Shown: positions 40,797-49,441 of the stretch, piece after piece
Layout: every line of letters starts with the position of its first letter
Numbering within the stretch: position 1 is the stretch's first letter
DNA from: an archaeon
GTDB lineage: Archaea > Thermoproteota > Nitrososphaeria > Nitrososphaerales > UBA183
Direction: 5' to 3'
Assembly (NCBI GenBank): GCA_021788415.1
Contig: JAJYKR010000001.1
Location: forward strand, 62,001 to 126,000
Length of the DNA stretch: 64,000 nt
Made by a program: the position numbers and the translations under genes
The notes under the pieces: model-generated
The model's input: the letters and a program-made list of their open reading frames with translations, nothing else
Told to the model about the DNA's origin: nothing
Database searches by the model: none

Positions 40797-41207
40797 ATGA
40801 ACCTGAGCGACCCTGACTCGATGAACACCGTCATCAGCAAGGTGCTAAGGTATGGCGTGTTGCTCTCTGGCGCAGTCATCGTGGTCGGAACAGCCCTTCT
40901 CGCAGCCCACGCGGCCTTCTCACAGTCTGGCTCTTTCCTCACTTACAACCCCAATCAGGTGCCCCACGGCTCCTTCCCGGTCACCTTCAACAGCCTCACT
41001 GCCGGCCTCGCCTCGGGTGCGCCGATGGCGATAATAGAGCTGGGAGTGCTGCTCCTTCTTGCGACTCCCGTCTCGAGGGTGCTCTTCTCCATCTTCCTCT
41101 TCGCGGCCGAGCACAACAGGACCTACGTCTACATCACGCTGACCGTCCTCGCGCTCCTCCTGTTCAGCATGCTTGTGACCCCCTACATCCCCATCTTCGG
41201 GGGGTAG
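40797..41207 (+). CDS. DUF1634 membrane protein, partner of TauE
   Basis: A 136-residue protein with three transmembrane helices, the first at YGVLLSGAVIVVGTALLAAH, then MAIIELGVLLLLATPVSRVL, and the last at YVYITLTVLALLLFSMLVTP. The tandem arrangement behind a TauE/SafE exporter is recurrent in archaea, and the protein probably assembles with the exporter. It starts 30 bases after the tauE-like stop. Confidence 0.88.
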   Translation: MNLSDPDSMNTVISKVLRYGVLLSGAVIVVGTALLAAHAAFSQSGSFLTYNPNQVPHGSFPVTFNSLTAGLASGAPMAIIELGVLLLLATPVSRVLFSIFLFAAEHNRTYVYITLTVLALLLFSMLVTPYIPIFGG

Positions 41208-41262
41208 CACGGCGCTGGTTCCCGCCGAAAGTATTTAGCCGCCTGGCGCATCAAGCTTCAGA

Positions 41263-41964
41263 TTGAAGAAAAGGGCCGTCTTCTTCGACCTAGGAGGGAC
41301 GCTCCTTGTAATGAGGAGAGACCGGATCATAAGCAGGATACTTACAGGCAGCGGCTACTCTGCCACCGCCGACGAGGTGCGCTCAGCCTACTTCGCCGTC
41401 GAGCCAGGCTGGCTCCTCGCCTACGGGCACAGGAGGTTCACCCCAGAGGAGTCGGAGGAGTCCTACCGCCAGCTCGACGCCTTGGTCTTCAGGCACCTCT
41501 TCCCCGGGTCGTCCGACGCCGAGGCTGAACGGCTCTCCCATCTGATGCGTAAGATGTGGCCCGAAGTCCAGGAGTCAATACCGCTGGAGCTCTACCCCGA
41601 CGCCGAGCCGACCCTCCGCCGACTTAGCGACGCCGGCTTCAAGCTGGCCCTCGTCTCGAACGCGCCCCCTGACGTGGCTGGCACGGTGTCCGACCTGGGC
41701 CTCGAGAAGTACTTCCCAGTGGTAGTTGTCTCAGGGGTGGTCGGCGTCTCGAAGCCCAACCCTGACATATTCCGGATAGCGCTCCATGGGACCGGCGCCG
41801 AACCGGGCGAAGCGGTACACATAGGGGACCTCTATGACGCCGACGTGAAGGGGGCGAGGAACGCTGGCGTGACAGGGATCCTCCTCGACAGGTACGGTAG
41901 CTACGGGGACATGGGTTGCCCGAAGATCAGCGGCCTCGAAGGGATCTACGACTTCCTGGAGTAG
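41263..41964 (+). CDS. HAD-superfamily hydrolase (HAD-IA type)
   Basis: A 233-residue protein with motif I VFFDLGGTLL, motif II LALVSNAPP, the Lys motif VVGVSKPNPDIF and motif IV VHIGDLYDADVKGA, plus an alpha-helical C1 cap at about residues 20-90. The second aspartate of motif I is Gly (DxG instead of DxD), as in some DLGGTL/DLGNV subfamilies. Probable small-molecule phosphatase. TTG at 41263 lies about 28 nt after AGTATTTAG (41230-41238). Its 3-prime end overlaps the convergent LigB-like gene by 19 bases. Confidence 0.88.
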   Translation: MKKRAVFFDLGGTLLVMRRDRIISRILTGSGYSATADEVRSAYFAVEPGWLLAYGHRRFTPEESEESYRQLDALVFRHLFPGSSDAEAERLSHLMRKMWPEVQESIPLELYPDAEPTLRRLSDAGFKLALVSNAPPDVAGTVSDLGLEKYFPVVVVSGVVGVSKPNPDIFRIALHGTGAEPGEAVHIGDLYDADVKGARNAGVTGILLDRYGSYGDMGCPKISGLEGIYDFLE

Positions 41965-42773
41965 CTCGCACAGAGCATCCCGTAGTAGGTGGGTGCCTGG
42001 TATGAGATCACCTCCCCTTTCATCGGGACCTCTGAAAGGGCTCCGGCGAGCATGGACATCTGCCAGGGGCTGTCGGGCTTCGCCTCGTCTATGAAGCCGG
42101 GCTCCAGGTCGAGAATCGAGCTGAGCCTTCCCCCATTGACCGCAGCGACCACGAATTCGTCATACCGCGCCGCGCTGGGGCTGTAGCCGTAGGGTCCGCT
42201 CCTCCTGTGGGCGTGAGCTTGGTCCGCGCTGGCGACGAAGGCTACGCGCTTGCTCCCGGCCTCTGCTGCGCGCGCCATCACCCTGCCGAACTCGAAATTC
42301 AGGCGGAGGGGCAGTCCCCTCGATGGAGCGACTATCACGATCTTGCTCTTCAGCCCTGTCCCTCTGAGGAAGAACCAGAGGGGGATGAGCGTCCCCCAGT
42401 CCATCGCCAGGTCAGAGAGGGGACCTTCGCTTACCCCATAGGTGGCTCCGGCGACAGGGAGCCCTGCCCTCTCGGCCTCCTCGACCAGCGTCCGAGCGAA
42501 CGCTACATCGCACTTGGCCCTGAGCCTGATGGTCTTCCTCCCTTCCGTAACGGACCCGGAGGAATTCTCTGCCGTCACCACCCCGACATGCCTGTGGAGC
42601 CTGAGGTTGTGGGGGCTGGCAATCACTATGGTGTCGGGCTTTGACCGCTCCATCCTCGATGCAAGCGACTTCATGCCGTCCCTGGTCGGTCGGAACAACC
42701 GGAGCTTCCTGCCCGCGAGGGCAGGGACCGTCTCTCCTCCGTGGGGTGCTATGCACGCGTAGACCAGAGGCAC
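41946..42773 (-). CDS. Class III extradiol dioxygenase-like (LigB/MEMO) protein
   Basis: A 275-residue protein. CIAPHGGETV near the N-terminus and IVIASPHNLRLH near residue 51 carry the histidines typical of LigB-type iron sites, and ADQAHAHRRSGPYGYSP near residue 183 contributes another His cluster. Members either open aromatic rings or belong to the MEMO/AmmeMemoRadiSam group, and I cannot tell which. The minus-strand TATA-like TTGAATAACG (42793-42802) is about 25 nt from the ATG, so a leaderless mRNA is likely. Confidence 0.8.
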   Translation of the reverse strand: MPLVYACIAPHGGETVPALAGRKLRLFRPTRDGMKSLASRMERSKPDTIVIASPHNLRLHRHVGVVTAENSSGSVTEGRKTIRLRAKCDVAFARTLVEEAERAGLPVAGATYGVSEGPLSDLAMDWGTLIPLWFFLRGTGLKSKIVIVAPSRGLPLRLNFEFGRVMARAAEAGSKRVAFVASADQAHAHRRSGPYGYSPSAARYDEFVVAAVNGGRLSSILDLEPGFIDEAKPDSPWQMSMLAGALSEVPMKGEVISYQAPTYYGMLCASYSRKS

Positions 42774-42798
42774 AACGCGCGGCGGCCGCCCACGTTAT

Positions 42799-43707
42799 TC
42801 AAGGGTTCTTGTCGAGATAATGCATGATCCCCATCACTGAGGTCCTCACCGACACCTTCGCATAGATGGGGAGATCTCCTACCCCCGCGTCACTGGCCAC
42901 CGCCTTCTCCATGGACTCGGCTGCCTGGTCGAGGCCCATCTTCAGCTTCCGCATGCGGCTCACCTGGTCCACCCAGGACTCCACCAGCTCCGCCGTCCGG
43001 TCGAACACCCAGTCGACATCGCTCCTGGCGCCGAAGTGCGGGACGAGCAGCTCCCCGGGGGACATCTGCCTCAGCGCGCCTATGGTGGCCACCAGCTGCG
43101 ACGGGTTGAAGCTGGGAGGGGGCGTGGTTGGTATCAGCGCGCTGAGCCCCGGGTACACGATCCCGACCGCGTCAGCAGTCAGAAGGGAGCGGCTGCCGTC
43201 CACGAGGACGGACACCTGGTGGGGCGCGTGTCCGGGGGCGTGTATTATGGTGACGCTGAGGCCGGCCCCGAGGTCGAGGTGCTCCTCCTCCCCGACCCCC
43301 CTCACCCTTTCTGCGGGGACCGGGTCAGGGCGGCCGTATAGGGCCATGATGGACTCACCGAAGACCCTGGTGGAGCTCTCGATGAGCTTCGCGGGGTCGA
43401 CCAGGTGGGGGACCCCCCTCTCATGGGCTATCACCTCTGCGTTGGGCATCTCCCTCAGGAGCCTCCCCGCGGCACCCGCGTGGTCCAGGTGTACATGGGT
43501 CGGGATGACATACCTCACGTCCGAGGGCATGACCCCGACCTCGGCCAACCCCTTCAGGACGCTCTCGTGGGAGGTAGCGTAGCCACAGTCGATGAGCGCA
43601 GGCTTCTGACCCTTCAGCAGGTAAGCTCCTACCGTCCCTGGTATCCCAAGCGCGTAGGTGTCAAGCAGGTAGACTCGTTCGGAGACCTTCTTTGCGTACG
43701 CGCCAAT
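42799..43707 (-). CDS. Metallo-beta-lactamase-fold hydrolase, probable ATT start
   Basis: The conserved zinc motif IPTHVHLDHAGAAG, followed by HAPGHAPHQVSVL and LVPHFG, identifies an MBL-fold hydrolase. The first standard start, TTG at 43548, would remove the strands that begin the fold. These are encoded immediately upstream in the same frame (RVYLLDTYALGIPGTVGAYL, then KGQKPALIDCGYATS). The frame is open only back to the TGA of the upstream M20 gene at 43708-43710. The one plausible initiator there is ATT at 43707, giving 302 residues. The start codon is inferred from the domain needs. Confidence 0.75.
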   Translation of the reverse strand: MGAYAKKVSERVYLLDTYALGIPGTVGAYLLKGQKPALIDCGYATSHESVLKGLAEVGVMPSDVRYVIPTHVHLDHAGAAGRLLREMPNAEVIAHERGVPHLVDPAKLIESSTRVFGESIMALYGRPDPVPAERVRGVGEEEHLDLGAGLSVTIIHAPGHAPHQVSVLVDGSRSLLTADAVGIVYPGLSALIPTTPPPSFNPSQLVATIGALRQMSPGELLVPHFGARSDVDWVFDRTAELVESWVDQVSRMRKLKMGLDQAAESMEKAVASDAGVGDLPIYAKVSVRTSVMGIMHYLDKNP

Positions 43708-44907
43708 TCACCTGGGCGTGCCTTGGCTGCCGAACTCGAAGGCGAGCATCGCGAGGGACGCGGCGCCATACTTCAGCACGTCCTCGTCGGCCTTGAACTT
43801 CGAGCTGTGGTTCGGATAGACGCATCCCTTCGCCGGGTTCGCCGCCCCCAGGAAGTAGAACGTCCCGGGCGACTTCTGCAGGAACCTGGAGAAGTCTTCC
43901 CCCCCGAGGATGGGCTCCATCCTCTTCACCCTTGTCCCGCGTATCCTCTGAAGGACCTTGACGGCCCGTTCCGTTGTCTTGGGGTCGTTCACTGTCACAG
44001 GATAGGCGTCGGCCTCGAACTCGACGTGGGCCGAACCTCCGAATGACCTGCAGAGCCCGCCGACGACCCCGGCCACTTTCCTCTTGGCCGACTTCCTGGT
44101 CGCCTCATCTAGGGTCCTGATGGTACCCTCGAGCTCAGCGTAGTCGGGGATGATGTTCTCCTTCGTCCCTGCGTGGACTGATCCGACTGTGATGACAAAG
44201 GGGCGGACCGGGTCCATCATCCTTGAAGATATACCCTGCAAGCCGAGGATGACGTTGGCCGCGATGTAGACGGGGTCTATGGTCTTGTGGGGGGCAGACC
44301 CGTGGCCTCCCCTGCCCTCGATCCTGATCTTGAAGGTGTCCGGGGCAGCCATCACCGGTCCCCCTCTTACCCCCAACTACCACGCCTTCCTGTCTCCATC
44401 GATGTGCAGCCCGAAGACGTAGTCTACCTTCGGGTCGAGCATGGCCCCGTCCTCTATCATGGGGAGCGCGCCGCCCCTCCCTCCGTGCTCCTCGGCAGGT
44501 TGGAAAAGGAACTTCACGGTTCCGTGCAGCTCCGCCTGGGCCCGGGCCAAGATCTCTGCGGCCCCAAGCAGCATCGCCATGTGCGTGTCGTGGCCGCAGG
44601 CGTGCATCACCCCGTCGATCTTCGACCTGAAGCCCACGTCGGCAGCCTCGGTGATGGGGAGAGCGTCCATGTCGGCCCTTAGGGCGACAACCTTCCCGTC
44701 AACGCCCCCCTTCAGGGTGCCTACCACTCCGTTGCCTCCTACCCCTCTCCGCACATGGATGCCCAGCGCCTCCAACCTGTCGGAGACGAACTTCGATGTC
44801 CAGACCTCGTGGTACGACAGCTCCGGGTGCTGGTGAAGCGCCCTCCTGGTCCTGATAATCTCGGGCTCGATCTTCTTAGCTTCGGCTAGGAAGTCCATGG
44901 GGAGCAC
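43708..44907 (-). pseudogene. M20 amidohydrolase/carboxypeptidase with an in-frame amber codon
   Basis: Two frames in the same phase make one M20D peptidase. Residues before the stop include RTRRALHQHPELSYHE, LRADMDALPI, MHACGHDTHMAML and FLFQPAEEHGG with all metal ligands. A TAG at 44377-44379 then replaces a single codon in the linker (DGDRKAW-stop-LGVRGGPVM). After it comes the dimerisation domain (GRGGHGSAPHKTIDPVYIAA) and the C-terminus with GGEDFSRFLQ. Alignment with the known archaeal CpsA-type enzyme needs no gap at the TAG. It may be a nonsense mutation, a sequencing error or read-through. ATG at 44907 follows a TATA-like CCTTTTATCC on the minus strand. Confidence 0.88.
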
Positions 44908-45108
44908 GCCGAGGGGGATGGATAAAAGGAATCGACGTCCGTGATTTCTGCATCTCGCTTCGGTCTTCCCGAGGGGCCGCTGCCATGACTCTCTACCTCA
45001 TTGTCTCTCGTCCCCCCGGGCTCGGCCCTTGCAGACGGGACGCGGGAGGGCGGTCGTCCTGCCTTCACTCGGATGCCGTGCATATCCTCAGCCCAGCTCC
45101 CCCTGGGT

Positions 45109-47139
45109 CTAGGCTGACTGCACCTGCTTCCTGATGGCATCGACGACGTCCGGGTTCGCCAGGGTGGTGATGTCCCCGTAGTCCTTCCGGTCCGAGATAG
45201 CGACCAGGACGCGCCTCATGATCTTTCCCGACCTCGTCTTCGGGAGGTCGGGGACGATGTAGACGAACCTCGGCCTCGCGATGGGCCCCAGCTGCTTCAC
45301 CACGTTCTCTTTGACGAGATCCTCAATTCCCTTGGCGGGGGAGCTCCCTGGCTTCAGCGCAACGTAGACTACCGGGACGTGGCCGCGGAGCTCATCGGAC
45401 ATAGCTATGGCCGCGGCTTCGGCCACGTCCGGGGTGGTCAGGACCGCGTTCTCCAGCTCCTTCGTCCCGAGCCTGTGGCCTGCGACCTTGATCACATCGT
45501 CCACCCTGCCGAGTATGCGGAGGTACCCGTCAGAAGCAAGCACCGCTCCGTCACCAGCGAAGTAAGGCCAGTCCCGCCAGTCCTTGCTCTCCTTGTCCCT
45601 GTTGTACTTCGAGTAGTACGTCCTGACGAACCTGTCTGGGTCTCCCCAGACGGTCTGCATTATGCCAGGCCAGGGGTTGCGGATGCAGAGGTTCCCGGCC
45701 CTGTTCTCGCCTGCAGGGATTGCGGCGCCGTCCTCATCGAGAATCACCGGGTAGATGCCCGGCATCCCTGGCCCGGCGCTCCCGGGCTTCATGGGGCTGA
45801 CCGCCGGGAGGGTCGAGCAGAGGAACCCCCCGGTCTCCGTCTGCCACCAGGTGTCGGTGATCACCGCCTCCCTCTTCCCGACCACTTCGTGGAACCACCT
45901 CCAGGTCTCCGGCTCTATGGGTTCGCCCACCGTCGTCATCGCCTTGAAGTGATAGTCGTACTTCTCGGGCTCACCAGGCCCGGACTTCCTGAGCATCCTG
46001 ATGGTGGTAGGCGCCGTGTGGAATATGTTCACCCCGAGCCTTTCCGCGATCCTCCAGGGCCTCCCGGCGTCCGGGTAGAGCGGCACCCCTTCATACATCA
46101 CGGTGGTCGCCGCCAGGGCGAGGGGGCCGTATACGATGTAGGAGTGGCCCGTGATCCACCCTATGTCTGCGAAGCACCAGTAGACGTCCTCCGGGTGGAT
46201 GTCCTGGACGTACTTCGAAGTGGCGGCGACGTAAGCCAGATACCCACCGGTCCTGTGCTGGGCCCCCTTTGGCCTCCCGGTGGAGCCGCTGGTGTACATC
46301 AGGAAGAGTGGCGCCTCCGAGTCCATGGAGACGGGAGAAATCGTCTTGCCTTGGAACCGTGTCGACAGCTCGTCGACGAAGAAGTCACGGCCCTCGATCA
46401 TGGGCGAATTCGAGAGATACCTCCCCGCGTGACGTCGCCAGACGAGGACCTTCTCGACCTGCGCTCCGAGCTTCGCCGCCTCTTCCACCGCGATGTCGGC
46501 CTCCTTCTTCTTGTCGATGACTCCCCCGTTCCTGTGGTAGCCGTCAATGGTCACCAGGACGGTGCTCTTCGAGTCCTCAATCCGCTCCGCGCAAGCCCTG
46601 GCGCTGAACCCTCCGAAGACCTGGTTGTGGATGACGCCGAGCCTGGCGCAGGCGAGCATGGAGACGGGGAGCTCGGGGACCATGGGGAGGTGAAAGGTGA
46701 CCCTGTCGCCCGCCCGGAGTCCCAGGCCATGAAGTACGAGGGCGAACTCGTTGACCCTCCTGTATAGCTCCTGGTATGTGACAACCCGGTGCGCCTCGTC
46801 CTCGGGCTCTGGGACCCAGATTATGGCCGCCTTGTTCCCGTACTTCGGCAGGTGCCTGTCTACACAATTGTACGATGCGTTGAGCCTCCCGCCGACGAAC
46901 CATTTCCAGAATGGGGGGTCGGACGCGTCCAGTGTGGTGTGCCAGCCCTGGTCCCATGTCAGAAGGTCCGCGTACTCCCTGAAGCACTCGGGGAAGTTCC
47001 TCTCAGAGAAGCGCTCCAGGATGCTCCTGTCTCTCATGTTCGCCTGGGCGACGAAGGAAGCGGGCGGGTCCAGGAGCGGCTCTTCCTTCCAGTGTACCGC
47101 TATGTGCCCACCAGCGACGTCTGACCGCGAGTCAGTCAT
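45109..47139 (-). CDS. acs: Acetyl-CoA synthetase
   Basis: A 676-residue AMP-forming synthetase that converts acetate, ATP and CoA to acetyl-CoA. The ATP-binding P-loop FLMYTSGSTGRPKGAQH, the TDTWWQTETGG motif, and the C-terminal LPKTRSGKIMRRVL with the catalytic and acetylatable Lys are all present. The length and the N-terminal ACAS_N region (ASYNCVDRHLPKYGNKAAII) fit Acs rather than other acyl-CoA ligases. It feeds the citrate synthase encoded at 56.9 kb. ATG at 47139 has a TATA-like CTTAAATCG about 29 nt upstream. Confidence 0.95.
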   Translation of the reverse strand: MTDSRSDVAGGHIAVHWKEEPLLDPPASFVAQANMRDRSILERFSERNFPECFREYADLLTWDQGWHTTLDASDPPFWKWFVGGRLNASYNCVDRHLPKYGNKAAIIWVPEPEDEAHRVVTYQELYRRVNEFALVLHGLGLRAGDRVTFHLPMVPELPVSMLACARLGVIHNQVFGGFSARACAERIEDSKSTVLVTIDGYHRNGGVIDKKKEADIAVEEAAKLGAQVEKVLVWRRHAGRYLSNSPMIEGRDFFVDELSTRFQGKTISPVSMDSEAPLFLMYTSGSTGRPKGAQHRTGGYLAYVAATSKYVQDIHPEDVYWCFADIGWITGHSYIVYGPLALAATTVMYEGVPLYPDAGRPWRIAERLGVNIFHTAPTTIRMLRKSGPGEPEKYDYHFKAMTTVGEPIEPETWRWFHEVVGKREAVITDTWWQTETGGFLCSTLPAVSPMKPGSAGPGMPGIYPVILDEDGAAIPAGENRAGNLCIRNPWPGIMQTVWGDPDRFVRTYYSKYNRDKESKDWRDWPYFAGDGAVLASDGYLRILGRVDDVIKVAGHRLGTKELENAVLTTPDVAEAAAIAMSDELRGHVPVVYVALKPGSSPAKGIEDLVKENVVKQLGPIARPRFVYIVPDLPKTRSGKIMRRVLVAISDRKDYGDITTLANPDVVDAIRKQVQSA

Positions 47140-47275
47140 GGCTCCTCTTGGAGCAGCATCCTCTGGCGATTTAAGATTGGTTGGGCGGTCCAGACGCTGC
47201 TCAGACCCGGCCTCGGTTCGCGCTCTTCAGGCCCCCAAACACGAAGTGCCATCACCCCTGGGCTCACGCTGTGGA

Positions 47276-47375
47276 TGCGGGGGATGGGATTCGAACCCAC
47301 GAACCCCTGAGGGAGGGGATCTCCACGAAAGGTCGCTTAAGTCCCCTGCTGTTGGCCAGGCTTAGCTACCCCCGC
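47276..47375 (-). tRNA. tRNA-Leu(TAA) with a canonical intron
   Basis: Acceptor GCGGGGG/CCCCCGC with discriminator A, a class II long variable arm (TCCCTCAGGGGTTCG), and T-arm GTGGG/CCCAT. The anticodon stem GGGGA/TCCCC surrounds CTTAAG, and a 15-nt intron, CGACCTTTCGTGGAG, sits at 37/38. The spliced tRNA is 85 nt. CCA is not encoded. Unlike three other tRNAs here, its D-loop has no insert. Confidence 0.92.
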
Positions 47376-47418
47376 ACGGCCCGCGCATCAGGCTTGAGTT
47401 ATTAACGTTGGAATGGAG

Positions 47419-49116
47419 TCAGCTGAGGTATCTCAGGAAGCCCTTCAGTTTCCTCGTGTTCGCGACGTCCCCCGCCTTCATCCAGGCCCTCCTCGCCACC
47501 GTCACCCCGTACCCGATGTTGTCCAGCTCCCCCACGGAGTGGGCGTCCGAATCCACGAGCACGGGGACCCCTTCTTCCATGGCCCTCCTCGCCCAGACGT
47601 CGTCGAGGTCCAGCCTCTTAGGTTGCCCGTCCACCTCGAGCATCTTTCCATTCTCCTTCGCCGCCGCTAAGACCTTGCGGAGGTCAATGGGGTTCCCTTC
47701 CCTCCTCCCGATGAGCCTGTTGGTGGGGTGGCACAGGAAGTCCACGGAGGGGTGGCTCAGGGCGCTGAGCGCCCTCGCGGTCAGCTTGTCGGGGCTCTGG
47801 CTGAAGTTCTGGTGCAGGGACGCCCCGACGATGTCGAACCCGTCGAGGAAGCTCCTGTCAAAGTCGAGGGACCCGTCGCTCTTGATCTCCACCTCGACGC
47901 CCTTGAGTATCCTGAAGGGCGCCAGCTCGCCATTCAGCCTGTCAATCTCCTTCCACTGCCTACGGAACCGCTCTTCGGACAGCCCGTTTGCCACCCTCAC
48001 CGACATCGAGTGGTCGGTGACAGCGATGTACTCGTACCCCCTCTCCTTTGCCGCCTTCGCCATCCCTCCCAGGTCGACCGACCCATCGCTCCAGGTCGTG
48101 TGCATCTGCAGGTCCCCCTTGATGTCGTCGAAGGCGACGAGGTCAGGGAGCTCGTCCCTGAGCGAGGCCTCCACCTCCCCCCTGTTCTCTCTCATCTCAG
48201 GGGGTATGTACCGCATCCCGAGCTTGCTGTATACCTCCTCCTCGGTGCCGCCCGCCAGCCTTTTCCCATCCTTGTCGAAGAGGCCGTATTCGTTCAGCTT
48301 CCACCCTTTGCCCATCGCCAGGCTCCTGAGCGCTATGTTGTGGTCCTTCGAGCCGGTGAAGTAGACCAGCGCAGCGCCGTACTCTTCAGGCGCGAACAGC
48401 CTGACGTCCACCTGCACCCCGCTCCCGAGCTTCACGCTCGTCCTCTTTGGGCCCCTCTCAAGGACCTGGTCCGCGCCCGGGCACTCGGCCAAGGCGTCGA
48501 CCGCCCTCTGGTCGGTGGAGAGCAGGTCTATGTCCCCGACCGTGCTCTTCCCTCGCCTCAGGCTCCCGGCCATCCTCACTTCGATTCCCAGGGCCCCAAA
48601 GTAGGATGCCAGCTTCTGGAACTCCCCCTCGGCCTCGGGGATGAGCATCCGCTTCTCGAAGCTTGCGAGCTTCTCGATTCCAACCGCGAACGACCCCCTG
48701 GCCGTGGGCCCAAACTCTGAGTCGAGTCTCCCTGACTCCAGGGCTGACTTCAGATCTTCGACGCTCGCTATCCCAAGGTCGTGGGAGAGGTGGTACGCGG
48801 TCCTCGGCCCTATCCCCTGGATCTTCATGAGCTTCGGCACCCCCGGAGGAACCTTCGCCTTCATCCGCTCCAGGAGCTCGAGCCTCCCTGTCCTGAGGTA
48901 CTCGTCGATCTTCCTGGCTATGCCTTCCCCCACATACCGGATGTCCTCCAGTCGCCTCTCCTTCCAGGCTTGCTCGACGTCTTCGTCCATGTTCCTCAAG
49001 CTGGCAGCCGCCCTGTGGTAGGCAATCACCTTGAACCTGTCCTCTCCGGCGGCCTCCACGAGCTCCCCAAGCCTGTCTAGGAGCTCGGCGACCTCGGCAT
49101 TCCTCAATATGGTCAT
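47419..49116 (-). CDS. polX: Family X DNA polymerase with PHP domain
   Basis: A 565-residue protein with the bacterial/archaeal PolX plan. The N-terminal 8-kDa region and helix-hairpin-helix motifs are YVGEGIARKIDEYL and IQGIGPRTAYHL. The nucleotidyltransferase core is GSLRRGKSTVGDIDLLSTD followed by VQVDVRLF, giving the three carboxylates. The C-terminal PHP domain has GDLQMHTTWSDG, VTDHSMSV, LCHPTNRLIG and DSDAHSVGEL. It fills gaps in base-excision repair, with PHP-dependent 3-prime nuclease activity in relatives. Start ATG at 49116, or TTG at 49107. Confidence 0.95.
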   Translation of the reverse strand: MTILRNAEVAELLDRLGELVEAAGEDRFKVIAYHRAAASLRNMDEDVEQAWKERRLEDIRYVGEGIARKIDEYLRTGRLELLERMKAKVPPGVPKLMKIQGIGPRTAYHLSHDLGIASVEDLKSALESGRLDSEFGPTARGSFAVGIEKLASFEKRMLIPEAEGEFQKLASYFGALGIEVRMAGSLRRGKSTVGDIDLLSTDQRAVDALAECPGADQVLERGPKRTSVKLGSGVQVDVRLFAPEEYGAALVYFTGSKDHNIALRSLAMGKGWKLNEYGLFDKDGKRLAGGTEEEVYSKLGMRYIPPEMRENRGEVEASLRDELPDLVAFDDIKGDLQMHTTWSDGSVDLGGMAKAAKERGYEYIAVTDHSMSVRVANGLSEERFRRQWKEIDRLNGELAPFRILKGVEVEIKSDGSLDFDRSFLDGFDIVGASLHQNFSQSPDKLTARALSALSHPSVDFLCHPTNRLIGRREGNPIDLRKVLAAAKENGKMLEVDGQPKRLDLDDVWARRAMEEGVPVLVDSDAHSVGELDNIGYGVTVARRAWMKAGDVANTRKLKGFLRYLS

Positions 49117-49165
49117 TTGGCGGCGATTCGTTTTTAAAAGCAGTACGGCCGGCCACCTGAAGCGG

Positions 49166-49441
49166 TTGCCAGTATATCAGAGGGCCTTCGTCCTGCTCAA
49201 GGTCACCCCCGGTCACGAGGAAGAAGTCATAGACGAGCTGATGAAGGTCCCAGAAATCGTAGAGACCCACATCGTCCCCGGCGACTGGGACATCCTGGTC
49301 GTTCTCAACGCCCAGAAGGAGGTCCTCGTCCCAAGCGACGAGAAGGTGTACAGGCTTGTCATGAGCAAGATACAGAAGGTCAAGCACATCGAAGACACGA
49401 ACACGATGGTGTCTCAGTTCTCGCGAATCAAGAAGGTCTAG
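49166..49441 (+). CDS. Stand-alone Lrp/AsnC ligand-binding (RAM) domain protein
   Basis: A 91-residue protein consisting only of the RAM sensor domain: RAFVLLKVTPGHEEEVIDEL, then VPEIVETHIVPGDWDILVVL and the closing TNTMVSQFSRIKKV. It lacks the helix-turn-helix of full Lrp regulators. Such single-domain proteins oligomerise and bind amino acids, possibly modulating true Lrp proteins. TTG at 49166 is about 30 nt after TTTTTAAAAG (49128-49137), a near-symmetric element that may also drive polX. It overlaps the M24 peptidase end by four bases. Confidence 0.85.
   Translation: MPVYQRAFVLLKVTPGHEEEVIDELMKVPEIVETHIVPGDWDILVVLNAQKEVLVPSDEKVYRLVMSKIQKVKHIEDTNTMVSQFSRIKKV

Noticed and set aside
45379..46767. 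462-residue frame antisense to acs
   Set aside because: A shadow of the acs codon pattern in GC-rich DNA with no homology. The same holds for the long antisense frames opposite nuoH, nuoI, nuoM, atpB and polX.
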